This document shows, piece after piece, positions 54,289-63,676 of a DNA stretch of 64,000 nt. Numbering within the stretch: position 1 is the stretch's first letter; each line of letters starts with the position of its first letter. The position numbers and the translations under genes are program-made. The DNA comes from Candidatus Hydrogenosomobacter endosymbioticus (GTDB lineage: Bacteria; Pseudomonadota; Alphaproteobacteria; Holosporales; GW7): NCBI RefSeq assembly GCF_021654655.1, contig NZ_AP025225.1, forward strand, positions 186,001-250,000, written 5' to 3'. Below the pieces are notes generated by a model. The model had not been told where the DNA came from. It searched no databases and saw nothing but the letters and a program-made list of their open reading frames with translations.

Positions 54289-54344
54289 AGCAATAGAATA
54301 GTAACAAGCGCATCGCACATAAAGAATAGAATTTTATTACTTCT

Positions 54345-55109
54345 TCATCTCTGAAATTGTTCTATAGGACCTTCCACGTCTCCGCGCACAAACTGGTCCA
54401 GCACAGCATTTCCAGAGTTCATCATATCCGACGAGCGCCCAATCCATTCGATCTTTCCTTTGTATAGCATAGCGACGCTGTCGCCTATTATCTGCGCGCC
54501 ACTAATATCATGCGTTATAGTAACCGCAGTCGCGCCCAGAGACCTGATACACTTTCTAATTAACTCGCTTATCATAGAAGAAAAAATTGGATCCAACCCA
54601 GACGTAGGCTCATCGAAAAATAATATCTTAGGCCTAGCAACTATCGCGCGAGCGAGAGCAACCCTGCGTTGCATACCTCCAGATATTTCGCTTGGATATA
54701 GATTTGCGACCCCTTCCGACATTCCCACCTCCAAAAGTGTATCTATCGCGGCAATCATGGCTTTCTTACGGGACATTTTGTTCAACAACCTAAACGCGAC
54801 ATTTTCCCATATAGTAATCCCATCAAACAATGCAGACGACTGAAAAACAACCCCAATATCACAAAATCTAGATACATTTCTTTCTGCCGGTCTAACGACA
54901 CTTCCATTTACAAATATCTTACCGCTATCCGGCCGCATAAACCCCAACGCACACCTCAAAAGGACAGACTTCCCCGCCCCAGATCTTCCAACAATCACAA
55001 GCGATTCTTTTTCGCAAACATCAAGAGAAACTCCCTGAAGCACTCCTTTATCATTAAAAGATTTGCATACATGATCGAAAACCACGACGCTGCCCCTACT
55101 CTGGCTCAT
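54345..55109 (-). CDS. mlaF: MlaF-type phospholipid transport ATPase
   Basis: ABC ATPase subunit of the Mla system at the inner membrane. Walker A is GRSGAGKSVLLRC, the signature is SGGMQRRVALARA, and Walker B is KILFFDEPTSGLDP. DHVCKSFNDKGVLQGVSLDV near the start matches the family, as does the C-terminal part with GKIEWIGRSSDMMNS. ATG 55109 (MSQSRGSVV) is chosen; GTG 55133 would add eight residues. The permease mlaE and mlaD, usually adjacent, are not here; mlaA and mlaC are at 10.4-11.9 kb, so the system is dispersed. Confidence 0.9.
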   Translation of the reverse strand: MSQSRGSVVVFDHVCKSFNDKGVLQGVSLDVCEKESLVIVGRSGAGKSVLLRCALGFMRPDSGKIFVNGSVVRPAERNVSRFCDIGVVFQSSALFDGITIWENVAFRLLNKMSRKKAMIAAIDTLLEVGMSEGVANLYPSEISGGMQRRVALARAIVARPKILFFDEPTSGLDPIFSSMISELIRKCIRSLGATAVTITHDISGAQIIGDSVAMLYKGKIEWIGRSSDMMNSGNAVLDQFVRGDVEGPIEQFQR

Positions 55110-55303
55110 AAAACAACAGCATTCAACATCCACCTATCCAATGGTAGATAAAGTTTCAGTCCGCCGCAATGACATTATGCAAAGAATAAAAGCAGAAAAT
55201 TACACCTAGGCGCCTATTCCAACAATCTTAACAGTAGATTTTATAACCATACATATAAAAACCGCATATATTGAAATACGTTACAAACCTAATGTGTTAT
55301 AAA

Positions 55304-55332
55304 TTGAGTTAAAGCTGTCGTTTTGGTATCAT
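55304..55332 (+). promoter_or_regulatory. predicted glmS promoter
   Basis: TTGAGT at 55304-55309, a 17-base spacer and TATCAT at 55327-55332. Transcription would begin near 55339, leaving a leader of about 128 bases before the GTG at 55467. I saw no glmS ribozyme-like sequence. The 333 bases between mlaF and glmS hold no other gene. Confidence 0.6.
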
Positions 55333-55466
55333 CGCTGCATAGCATACACTGCAGGCGTTAGCTCTGCCGCAGACGTTACCTGAAGACCATCCGTCATAGA
55401 TTTACCTCTGGCAGAAGCGCCCTTTTTGTAACGACTGAACAGCAGATATGAGGGAGATAAGTTATA

Positions 55467-57377
55467 GTGTGTAGCATAATAGGAATTGTCGGAGATTCTC
55501 CTGTTGTACATAGGCTGCTAGATGCGCTTGGAAGATTAGAGTATAGAGGTTATGACTCGGCAGGAATTTCCGTCACTAACCCTGCTATAAACCTCGGAGA
55601 TACTGGAAATTTTCTAACATGGCGATCTGTTGGCCGTGTAAAAGAGCTTTCAAAAAAGATTGACTTATCTTGCAAAAGCACTGTCGGAATCGGTCATACA
55701 AGATGGGCAACCCACGGAAAACCGACGGAGCGCAACGCCCACCCTCACACTGATGGTTTTTTATCCGTAGTACACAACGGCATTATAGAGAATTTTTCTG
55801 AACTAAAAACCGAACTTATACAATCAGGCATAGTGTTTCAAAGCGACACAGATACAGAAGTTCTTGTACATCTGTTAAGCAAGTATATCAAAAAGGCGCG
55901 AAACCTATACGAAGCAAATTCTGCAGCTGAAGCAACAAAATCTCCAGACGATATCCGCCGCACCATACTTAATGACGCAATACAAAACGTACTTAAAAAA
56001 ATTTGCGGTTCATTTGCGTTTGCCGCTTTATGCTCAGACTTCCCAGAAACTATTTTGGCTGCGCGTAGTACCAGTTGTCCTCTTGCCGTTGGCAAAGGAA
56101 TCAATGAATTTATAGTCTGTTCGGACGCTTTTGGAATGGCAGGACTTTCGTCGGAGCTCCATTATCTAGACGACTATACATACGCGATCGTTTCTCGTCG
56201 AAACCTTTCTGTGTTTGGGTTCGGAGGAGAAAAAGCCTCGACTAGGTTCTACGCTAACCCATTTAAACAAGAAAGCTCAAAGCCAGAAGAGCAAACGCAC
56301 TATATGCTAAAGGAAATACATGAGCAACCGCTCGTCATCCAAAGACTCCTAGACAAAGTAGCATCGGAAAGAGAAATATACGATATTTCAAGCGAAGTTA
56401 TTTTAGACGCTATCAATGGACTCACGCTTACCGCGTGTGGAACAGCATTTTATGCGTGTATGATAGGAAGATATTTCTTGCAAACAGTAGCAGGAATACG
56501 AACAGACATAGAACTTGCCTCAGAATTTCAGTCTGCTCAGATTTCAGCACGCGACGATAACCGGCCCGTATTAGCGGTATCTCAATCAGGAGAGACCGCT
56601 GATACAATAAAAGCGCTAGCGTACGCAAAAGAGCGCGGGCAAAAAATCTTCTCAATAGTAAATGTCCCGCAAAGCTCGCTCGCTCGAATGTCTCACAAGG
56701 TGTTTTATACTCACGCAGGGCCAGAAGTTGGAGTTGCAACGACAAAAGCATTCACAGCGCAAGTTTTCGTATTGCTGTCTATGGCTATCGAGTTTTCAAA
56801 GAAAAATTACGTCAATTTCCCAAGCGAGGCACTTCCAAGCAGAGATGACTTCCGCAAAGTGGTAGGTTACATGACTAAGACCTTATCCCTCGATTCCCAA
56901 TCTATTGACATTTCCAACAGCCTTTTCCGTCATGCAAAAAACATCCTCTATATAGGCCGCGGACTGAATTATTACATGTGTCTTGAGGGAGCGCTTAAGA
57001 TGAAGGAGATTTCGTATATTCACGCAGAAGGAGTTGCAGCTGGAGAACTGAAACATGGACCGATAGCTCTTATAGAAGACGGGACCCCTGTTGTCGTGCT
57101 TGCTCCATTTGACGATTTATTCGCAAAAACAATGTCAAACATGCAAGAAGTTGCCGCGCGCGGAGCAAAAGTGGTGCTTATTACAGACGAAATCGGAATG
57201 AAACATGTCGACCAAAGCATAGTACACAGCGCTGTAATGCTTCCTCATACGCATAAGCTTCTAACCCCTCTAATATGCGCAATTCCTATGCAACTTTTTG
57301 CATACTATACGGCTCTTGCAAGAGGATGCGACATAGACAAACCTCGCAACCTAGCAAAATCTGTTACCGTAGAATAA
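55467..57377 (+). CDS. glmS: glutamine--fructose-6-phosphate aminotransferase
   Basis: Makes glucosamine-6-phosphate from fructose-6-phosphate and glutamine, supplying UDP-GlcNAc. It begins Met-Cys-Ser-Ile-Ile-Gly (GTG start with GAGGGAG upstream), so processing exposes the catalytic cysteine of the glutaminase domain. LGRLEYRGYDSAGIS, GIGHTRWATHGKPTERNAHP and VVHNGIIENF follow. The isomerase half has two SIS domains, with AVSQSGETADTIKALAYAK and EGALKMKEISYIHAEGVAAG, ending DKPRNLAKSVTVE. At 636 residues it is a little longer than usual, with extra residues near 150-165 (YEANSAAEATKSPDD). Confidence 0.97.
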   Translation: MCSIIGIVGDSPVVHRLLDALGRLEYRGYDSAGISVTNPAINLGDTGNFLTWRSVGRVKELSKKIDLSCKSTVGIGHTRWATHGKPTERNAHPHTDGFLSVVHNGIIENFSELKTELIQSGIVFQSDTDTEVLVHLLSKYIKKARNLYEANSAAEATKSPDDIRRTILNDAIQNVLKKICGSFAFAALCSDFPETILAARSTSCPLAVGKGINEFIVCSDAFGMAGLSSELHYLDDYTYAIVSRRNLSVFGFGGEKASTRFYANPFKQESSKPEEQTHYMLKEIHEQPLVIQRLLDKVASEREIYDISSEVILDAINGLTLTACGTAFYACMIGRYFLQTVAGIRTDIELASEFQSAQISARDDNRPVLAVSQSGETADTIKALAYAKERGQKIFSIVNVPQSSLARMSHKVFYTHAGPEVGVATTKAFTAQVFVLLSMAIEFSKKNYVNFPSEALPSRDDFRKVVGYMTKTLSLDSQSIDISNSLFRHAKNILYIGRGLNYYMCLEGALKMKEISYIHAEGVAAGELKHGPIALIEDGTPVVVLAPFDDLFAKTMSNMQEVAARGAKVVLITDEIGMKHVDQSIVHSAVMLPHTHKLLTPLICAIPMQLFAYYTALARGCDIDKPRNLAKSVTVE

Positions 57378-57624
57378 CAATGTATATCGACAACACTTGC
57401 TTTTTATTTTAGAGCTCTAGCGTCGCTGGCCATCGATAAAGCTACAGAAAAATTAACGCCACTTCTCTTGATATTATTCCTTGTCATACGGCTTTTTCTC
57501 AAGATTTGGGCAATTCATGCTATTTATGCTGTTAAAATCGAATTCAAAAACCAAAGAGTATATGGAATACCGATGAAAAATGTGTTAATCTCTGAGGGGC
57601 GGTTGTTTTGTCTGAAGGATAACA

Positions 57625-57867
57625 ATGAGTAGTGATGTTTTTGAGAGAGTAAAAAAAATAGTTGTGGAACATCTTGGCGTTTCTGAAGATAAGGTTATTG
57701 ACGGGGCGAGCTTCGTGGACGACCTTGGAGCTGATAGCCTTGATACAGTTGAGCTAGTTATGGCTTTTGAAGAAGAGTTTGGATGTGAAATTTCCGATGA
57801 AGCAGCTGAAAAAATCGCTACGGTTACGGATGCTGTTACGTTCCTACAGCAAGCTAAATCTAAATAA
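57625..57867 (+). CDS. acpP: acyl carrier protein
   Basis: Carrier for growing acyl chains in fatty acid synthesis. The phosphopantetheine site is Ser38 in [12 protein letters not shown]. Acidic helices and 80-residue length are typical. GAAGGATAA precedes the ATG. fabF follows after 80 bases on the same strand, the classic pairing. Confidence 0.97.
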   Translation: MSSDVFERVKKIVVEHLGVSEDKVIDGASFVDDLGADSLDTVELVMAFEEEFGCEISDEAAEKIATVTDAVTFLQQAKSK

Positions 57868-57947
57868 ATAGCTCTTCATGGGTTCTGTCCCAGCGCTCAT
57901 GTTTGATTGTGTAGTTTTTCGTGTTGTAGTTATATGGGTGAGTTTAT

Positions 57948-59210
57948 ATGAGAAGCGTAGTAGTTACAGGTATAGGGCTTGTTACTCCACTTGGGTGGGG
58001 AGCTTCTGTCTCTTGGAAGAAGTTGGTTGAGTCTGAGTCTGGTGTGCGGTCTATATCTTCCTTTGATTCGTCCGACATCTCGTCTAGAGTAGCAGGAGAA
58101 GTTCCTCAGATATCAGAAGCAGATAGCGCTTTCGTTGAAAGGCTTCCGTCTCAAAAAGAGAGCAGAAAAATGGACCGGTTTGTTCTTCTCGGTATGGCTG
58201 CTGCCGCTGAGGCTATAGAGGATAGCGGTTGGTCCGCGGACAACTCTGAGGAAGCTGCGTGTAGAACTGGAGTGTTTATAGGAGCTGGAATAGGAGGACT
58301 TCCTGAAATTGCTCGTACAGCTGTGGTACTTCACGAAAAAGGCCCCTCTAGAGTTAGTCCGTTTTTCGTTCCATCATCAATAATAAATATGGTTTCTGGG
58401 AATGTATCTATAAAGTATGGATTTAAAGGCCCTAACAGCGCGACCGCAACTGCTTGCGCCTCTGGTACTCATGCCATAGGAGACGCAGCAAATCTGATTA
58501 GGCTTGGGTATGCGGATGTTATGATAGCGGGCGGAGCAGAGGCTGCTGTGTGCCGTATAGGGGTTGCTGGATTCGCTGCAGCACGAGCATTATCAACAGG
58601 GTTTAATGATTTTCCTGACCGAGCGTCGCGTCCGTGGGACAGAGATAGGGACGGATTCGTGATTGGAGAAGGATCTGGGATTTTAGTTTTGGAAGAAGAG
58701 CAGCACGCACGCTTGAGAGGAGCTAGGATATACGCGAAAATTTCTGGATATGGGATGTCTGGAGACGCTTATCACATAACGGCCCCATCAGAAACTGGTG
58801 ATGGAGCGTATAGATGTATGAAGTCTGCTCTTGAAAATGCGAAAATGGCTCCGTCGGACGTAGATTACATAAATGCACACGGAACATCTACTCCGGCGGG
58901 AGATAAAGCTGAGCTAGCAGCCGTCGAGAGATTATTTTGCGAACGCCTGAGTGGTGGTGGTTTGTGTATGTCTTCTACAAAATCTTCTGTAGGACATCTG
59001 TTGGGAGCGGCCGGAAGTGTTGAAGCTGGGTTTTCTATACTCGCGCTGCAGGAAGGAGTCGTTCCACCGACTCTCAACCTTGATAATCCTGAAAAAACGT
59101 ATATTGATTTGGTGCCGAAAATTGCTCAAAAACGTCGTTTGAAAGTGGTTATGTCAAATTCGTTTGGATTTGGTGGTACGAATGCGTCGCTCGTATTTCA
59201 GAAATACTAA
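57948..59210 (+). CDS. fabF: beta-ketoacyl-[acyl carrier protein] synthase II
   Basis: Condensing enzyme extending acyl-ACP by two carbons from malonyl-ACP. The catalytic triad is complete: Cys170 in TATACASGTHA, His311 in INAHGTSTPAGD and His350 in SSVGHLLGAAG; Lys345 is also present. The N-terminus RSVVVTGIGLVTPLG and the end SNSFGFGGTNASLVFQKY are standard. At 420 residues the length is normal. The stop codon is inside the first unit of a short tandem repeat. Confidence 0.97.
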   Translation: MRSVVVTGIGLVTPLGWGASVSWKKLVESESGVRSISSFDSSDISSRVAGEVPQISEADSAFVERLPSQKESRKMDRFVLLGMAAAAEAIEDSGWSADNSEEAACRTGVFIGAGIGGLPEIARTAVVLHEKGPSRVSPFFVPSSIINMVSGNVSIKYGFKGPNSATATACASGTHAIGDAANLIRLGYADVMIAGGAEAAVCRIGVAGFAAARALSTGFNDFPDRASRPWDRDRDGFVIGEGSGILVLEEEQHARLRGARIYAKISGYGMSGDAYHITAPSETGDGAYRCMKSALENAKMAPSDVDYINAHGTSTPAGDKAELAAVERLFCERLSGGGLCMSSTKSSVGHLLGAAGSVEAGFSILALQEGVVPPTLNLDNPEKTYIDLVPKIAQKRRLKVVMSNSFGFGGTNASLVFQKY

Positions 59211-59253
59211 TTTCCTATAGAACTAATTTCCTATGGAACTAATTTCCTATAGA
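59206..59253. repeat. tandem repeat, 3 x 16 bp
   Basis: Three units of ACTAATTTCCTATAGA (59206-59221, 59222-59237, 59238-59253), the middle one with GG in place of AG. The TAA stop of fabF lies in the first unit. Confidence 0.85.
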
Positions 59254-60311
59254 ACCATTTTTTGGTGACCGAAATAGACCTGTATTATGCCGCGCAGGTG
59301 TGGAATTGGTTTTATAGGAAGAACGCTCGGTTTTTTGCTGAAAAACGTCTGGAAAACGTCATTTTTGACTATGCATTGTTATAATATATGTGCTATTGCA
59401 CCATATGTACCAATCCCCAACGCAGATCTATCTGTTCGTTTCGAAAAAATATTAATCACGTATTGCAATTAGCTTTTCGTATATACATGTTGTACATATA
59501 TTTGTGCTCATACACGAATATAACAAACATGTTAGCCTTTCGCACTAGCACAACGCCGCAGAAAAGTTTGTAAAGCTGGCGGATCACTACAGCCGCACGC
59601 ACCCAACTCATGTTACACCAGCAACTCTAAGCTGCTCATGTGAGGGTAATGGCCAAAGTTTATTTATAAAACGCCTCCGCGATATAAAATCTAGCGTCAC
59701 CAAATGCCAAGCCACGCCTCATTGCAACACAGCTAGCAGCATCATTTGCACGGGGCCGGGATACTTCCCCCCCAGAACAAATTGACTCGAGACCGCCTCG
59801 TGAGCCCCGGGTACGTCCACATAACGGGTACTGAAACTATCGGCTCAGCATCATTTGCACGGCGGGATACTTGGCAATAACCTATGGCAACAACCTATAA
59901 TAACACGAAACACTTCGAATACTTTTTGCTTCTCAACGCCGAGCGCTAGTTTATATTCTCTACCAGCTCTACTTAGATAGATAATTGAATCGGACGCTCT
60001 CTGTCCTTAGAGCCTAACACCGGGCTCAGTCAGGTAAACTGGCGCCATAGCATAGAACAACACAAAAAAAACAGATCCTTGGGGGGTAACCCAATATTTT
60101 TATACTCTACAACCCTATGGAAAATCTGCCTAACGAACATATGATGCAACTTCACTCCGTTTTCTTTAGAAACTATTAAAAACACTCCTAAAAAACACAA
60201 TCAACATCTTTTCCAAAGATAACCAAACAAAAAAGCGAGCGCCCGCAAAAAACAGACGCCCGCACTAGATAGCCAGCCTCACGCATAAGCGCTCACCGAC
60301 TCATTACACTA
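59254..60311. other. gene-free region of about 1.06 kb
   Basis: No frame here has a start signal together with protein-like content. The sequence includes two imperfect copies of a CAGCATCATTTGCACGG element, a seven-C run (59767-59773), several short GC-rich islands in AT-rich DNA, and near 60235-60262 a GC-rich, T-run structure that may terminate the leftward gene at 60312. It looks like decayed sequence rather than an active gene. Confidence 0.55.
59738..59872. repeat. pair of imperfect direct repeats
   Basis: CAGCATCATTTGCACGG followed by a short GC-rich stretch and CGGGATACTT occurs at 59738-59766 and, three bases shorter, at 59847-59872. Nothing similar was noticed elsewhere in the window. 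Confidence 0.65.
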
Positions 60312-61436
60312 CTAAAGCGGCCAATTATTACCACTACTAGCTGCTAAACCGTCATTATTACTAGCACCAGCGTCAGCATTGTGGAAAATCCTCGCAATTC
60401 TGCTGCCGAGAAAAGAACCATCAACTGCACTAGCGGAAGGCTCCTTATACAACCCTCTGGCAATATTGGATTTCTCCCCAAAAATTGCAGAAAAGTCAAC
60501 TCCACCTAACGAATTATCTTGATGAAGGCGGCCTGCAATATACCCCAGAGAAGCGGTAAGATCATTACACAAAGCGTTCAACTGCTCACTGAGCGCTCCA
60601 GCTGCCTGAGACCTACGCGAAAGACGGTCATGTTCCTCTTGAGCCTTTTTAACAAAAGAAACTAACTCATCATCGGCACCTTTTACAATCTTATCAACGT
60701 CCAACTTCGCTGCATTAAGCTCATCAGAAATTCCCCTAGCCGCGGCGATAAGCTTAGGAAGCCTTTTGCTATCGAATACATTCTTCACCTTTTCGCAAAC
60801 ACCTTGGGACAACGCCTGAGCATCCCCACGCGGGAACAAACAGTTACGAACCTCGGCCCTTTCGTCGCCAGTAAACACACTTAAATCATGATCTAAAGGA
60901 TTAAAGCTAAGGTCATTCAACAACTTCTTCTGCTCCTGAACATTCTTCTCATGAATCCGAACCATATCACCACTAAGAACAATAGCTCTATTAACCTTCG
61001 CTAACTTCTCAGAAAGTTCCGTCAGGTTCTTCTTAGCCAACTCTTCCAAAGTCATTTGAGACTTCTTCTGCTGAGCAGCCTCAGACACCTTGTCCGACTC
61101 AGAGGACTTGCTATCCGCCTTAGCCTGTTGCTGAACCACAACGTTTGGAGTCGTTACATTCACATCACCAGTAGACTCAACCTTCTTGGCCAACTTAACC
61201 TTAGAACTCTTCTCTCTCACGATAGCATGAAGCTTTTTCTTCTGAGCATCAGAAAGGCCCGCAAAAACATTTTTAGCGCCCTTTTCCTTCATAATAGCGA
61301 ACAACTTTTTCTTATTGGCCTCGCTTAACTTAAAACCCGGCCTCTTTGCCGTACGAACAGCACCAATAGCATCAGAAGACGCCCCGACCACCATCAAGCC
61401 AGCGAACGCCACCGATAACATACCCAATTTTTTCAT
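60312..61436 (-). CDS. secreted helical protein with an N-terminal tandem motif
   Basis: 374 residues. GAGGAGG lies just before ATG 61436, giving MKKLGMLSVAFAGLMVVGAS, a signal peptide with cleavage near IGA. A 17-residue motif occurs twice 24 residues apart: LSEANKKKLFAIMKEKG at 37-53 and LSDAQKKKLHAIVREKS at 61-77. A polar linker and a long, mostly helical region (about 120-330) with two cysteines follow, and the C-terminus is Asn/Gly-rich. I recognise no family. A good promoter lies upstream, so it is likely expressed. Confidence 0.75.
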   Translation of the reverse strand: MKKLGMLSVAFAGLMVVGASSDAIGAVRTAKRPGFKLSEANKKKLFAIMKEKGAKNVFAGLSDAQKKKLHAIVREKSSKVKLAKKVESTGDVNVTTPNVVVQQQAKADSKSSESDKVSEAAQQKKSQMTLEELAKKNLTELSEKLAKVNRAIVLSGDMVRIHEKNVQEQKKLLNDLSFNPLDHDLSVFTGDERAEVRNCLFPRGDAQALSQGVCEKVKNVFDSKRLPKLIAAARGISDELNAAKLDVDKIVKGADDELVSFVKKAQEEHDRLSRRSQAAGALSEQLNALCNDLTASLGYIAGRLHQDNSLGGVDFSAIFGEKSNIARGLYKEPSASAVDGSFLGSRIARIFHNADAGASNNDGLAASSGNNWPL

Positions 61437-61498
61437 GAAAACCTCCTCACAAATCATGTGCACAAAACAAAAATGATCTTGTCAGACCCATAGTGCAA

Positions 61499-61527
61499 TT
61501 TCTACACACTAAAAAAATTTTTGTCAA
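61499..61527 (-). promoter_or_regulatory. predicted promoter of the secreted protein at 60312-61436
   Basis: On the minus strand TTGACA (61522-61527), a 17-base spacer and TAGAAA (61499-61504). The -35 is perfect; the leader would be about 55 bases. Confidence 0.65.
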
Positions 61528-61591
61528 TGAAAAATTAGCTTTTTTTTACAAAAAAGGCAACTCCTATTAAAAAGTATCACGCAAACATAGA

Positions 61592-62230
61592 TTACTTCAG
61601 AGTTAACAGTAAATTAGCGGCACTGACAACAAGTTCTGCAACATCTAAGGCGCTTCCAAAACCATCTATAAAAGCGCATCTATGTTGATTATTCGTACAT
61701 ATTTTCTTGTACGCCGCGCACACGGTTTCATGTTTCTCTTCTGACATACTGTCAAACCTATTCAACTTCTCCCTAGCGCACTCGAATTTTCTTTGCATGG
61801 CAACTTTTGCACTAACAGACAGAATTATCGTTAAATCAGGCTCAAGGTACATTCCAGCAACTCTGTGCATATCTACAACCCATTGTTCTGGCATACCGCG
61901 AAGCACGCCCTGGTATACGACGCTGGAGTCTATAAACCTGTCGCATAAAACCCAAACACCGCTATCAAGAGTTGGCAAAATTTTGTGCACCATATGATCG
62001 CGACGCGCAGCCATAACCAACATTAATTCACTTACAACATCCCACTCATATTCTCCAGAAAGAAACGCTGAACGCAAAAACTCTGCACCATAAGTCCCCC
62101 CGGGTTCACGAGTTACGATATTTTCTATTCCTTTGGAAGACAAAAATTCGGAAAAAAGAACGATTTGAGTGCTTTTTCCCACCCCTTCCCCGCCTTCAAA
62201 TGTAACAAATTTTGCCTTATTATTGCTCAT
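61592..62230 (-). CDS. tmk: thymidylate kinase
   Basis: Phosphorylates dTMP to dTDP. P-loop is EGGEGVGKST at 12-21, the DRx motif is VLCDRFIDSSVVYQG, and REPGGTYGAEFLR is the substrate-binding region. The lid segment is near 145-155. At 212 residues it is normal. It is convergent with no gene but lies upstream of the secreted protein on the same strand, separated by that gene's own promoter. Confidence 0.96.
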   Translation of the reverse strand: MSNNKAKFVTFEGGEGVGKSTQIVLFSEFLSSKGIENIVTREPGGTYGAEFLRSAFLSGEYEWDVVSELMLVMAARRDHMVHKILPTLDSGVWVLCDRFIDSSVVYQGVLRGMPEQWVVDMHRVAGMYLEPDLTIILSVSAKVAMQRKFECAREKLNRFDSMSEEKHETVCAAYKKICTNNQHRCAFIDGFGSALDVAELVVSAANLLLTLK

Positions 62231-62444
62231 CTTAGGTTTATGATTTAGAAAATGTCTCGCTCTGCAAAAGTGCGCGCTGTTGAAACAATATGATACCAGA
62301 AATATCTGCTGCCGCTAATAACCAGACCGACAACTCAAAGTATAGCTGCATTCCTTTTATGTCGCACTTTATCAACTTTCTCAAACAATCCCGAACACAA
62401 AAAAAAGGAAAATACGCTTCTACACGCCATCCAGGAAATAAAGA

Positions 62445-63530
62445 ATGACCAGATCCATATGTCACTCCGTTGCAATAAGGTCAGCCACCATAGGCGCCAT
62501 CTCTCTGGTTATCAATGCGTGCTCTGCGACAGAGTATACATCTAAAAAAACGCTAAGCCCGCAAAGACCAACAAGCAAGCCATACAGAATAAAAGGCGAC
62601 TGGTATTTCCCACAAAAACACTATGAGCTTAAGGAAATTGGTATAGCCTCATACTATGGGATCAAAGATGGCTTCAACGGGAAAAAAACTGCGACAGGCG
62701 AGCGATACGATATGATGGCTATGACTGCAGCACATAAAACCCTCCCGCTCCCATGCGTAGTGTATGTGAAAAATCTTGATAACGGCCGCTGTGCGAAAGT
62801 GAAGGTCAACGACAGAGGACCGTATAAAAGTGATTTTGGCCCGTATAAACGAGGAGAAAGAATTATAGATTTATCTGTGAGAGCCGCTCAAGAACTGGGA
62901 TTTTACAATGGCGGAACAGCAAACGTACTCATACAAACTTTGGTTGAAGAAAGCCTGCAGCTCCCAGAAAACAGAGCCTTCTTTTATGGGACAAACTCTG
63001 TAGCAAGCCAAACAACGCCACAAATTCACCAAGAGCCGCGCTCTATTTCCACTAACAACCAGAACTATTCTTTTCCTGCAAAAAATAATAAAGTTGAAAC
63101 CGCCATTGACACAGCGCTAACTCGCTCTTCCCAATACGCTAGTCCATACCCTCAAAAAACACTTCTATATTCCTGTTTAACAAACAAAATGTCGACTTCT
63201 CACCAATGCCAAAAAAATCCGAAGAATTTTGAAGAATTGATAAGTCAAACCGCTTCAAAGCCCAACTCCATTAACACAAAGCCAAACTCAAATAATCAGC
63301 TGCACGTGTATGTATGCGCCCATATCTCATCATCAAAAAAAGAAGCTGGATCAATTGCCAACAAACTGCGCCTCACTTATAAATGCACAATACAGCAAAG
63401 TTTTTCTGGCTCTGTTGCGATATACAAAGTTCTCATAGGGCCAATCCCAAAACCTGAAAACGCCATCAACATACTTAAAAATTTAGCTAGCAGCGGGTTC
63501 CCAGATGCAGCCGTAATGACAATAAAATGA
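62445..63530 (+). CDS. rlpA: RlpA-like lytic transglycosylase lipoprotein with SPOR domain
   Basis: Septal peptidoglycan enzyme cleaving strands that lack stem peptides. The lipobox LVINAC places the lipidated cysteine at residue 26. The double-psi barrel domain is at about 65-165: GIASYYGIKDGFNGKKTATGE, then VKVNDRGPY with the catalytic Asp. A Ser/Thr/Gln-rich linker follows and the C-terminal 75 residues form a SPOR domain (LHVYVCAHISSSKKEAGSIA) that targets it to division sites. The usual His before the first glycine of the HGxxT motif is Asn here (FNGKKT). Complete at 361 residues. Confidence 0.93.
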   Translation: MTRSICHSVAIRSATIGAISLVINACSATEYTSKKTLSPQRPTSKPYRIKGDWYFPQKHYELKEIGIASYYGIKDGFNGKKTATGERYDMMAMTAAHKTLPLPCVVYVKNLDNGRCAKVKVNDRGPYKSDFGPYKRGERIIDLSVRAAQELGFYNGGTANVLIQTLVEESLQLPENRAFFYGTNSVASQTTPQIHQEPRSISTNNQNYSFPAKNNKVETAIDTALTRSSQYASPYPQKTLLYSCLTNKMSTSHQCQKNPKNFEELISQTASKPNSINTKPNSNNQLHVYVCAHISSSKKEAGSIANKLRLTYKCTIQQSFSGSVAIYKVLIGPIPKPENAINILKNLASSGFPDAAVMTIK

Positions 63531-63676
63531 TTTGAATTAGCTGCAATGCAATAAAATCTCGTTATCACGATTGTGCAAAATCCACACTTATGGAAGAATA
63601 CTGATAGTTTATTAAGATTTTTGCGCATCGGAAGAAATCATAGTCAGAAATCTATTAGCAAGATATTACACAAATA

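Noticed and set aside
55134-55466. glmS-type ribozyme or riboswitch upstream of glmS
   Set aside because: No matching conserved core seen; only a standard promoter and ribosome-binding site.
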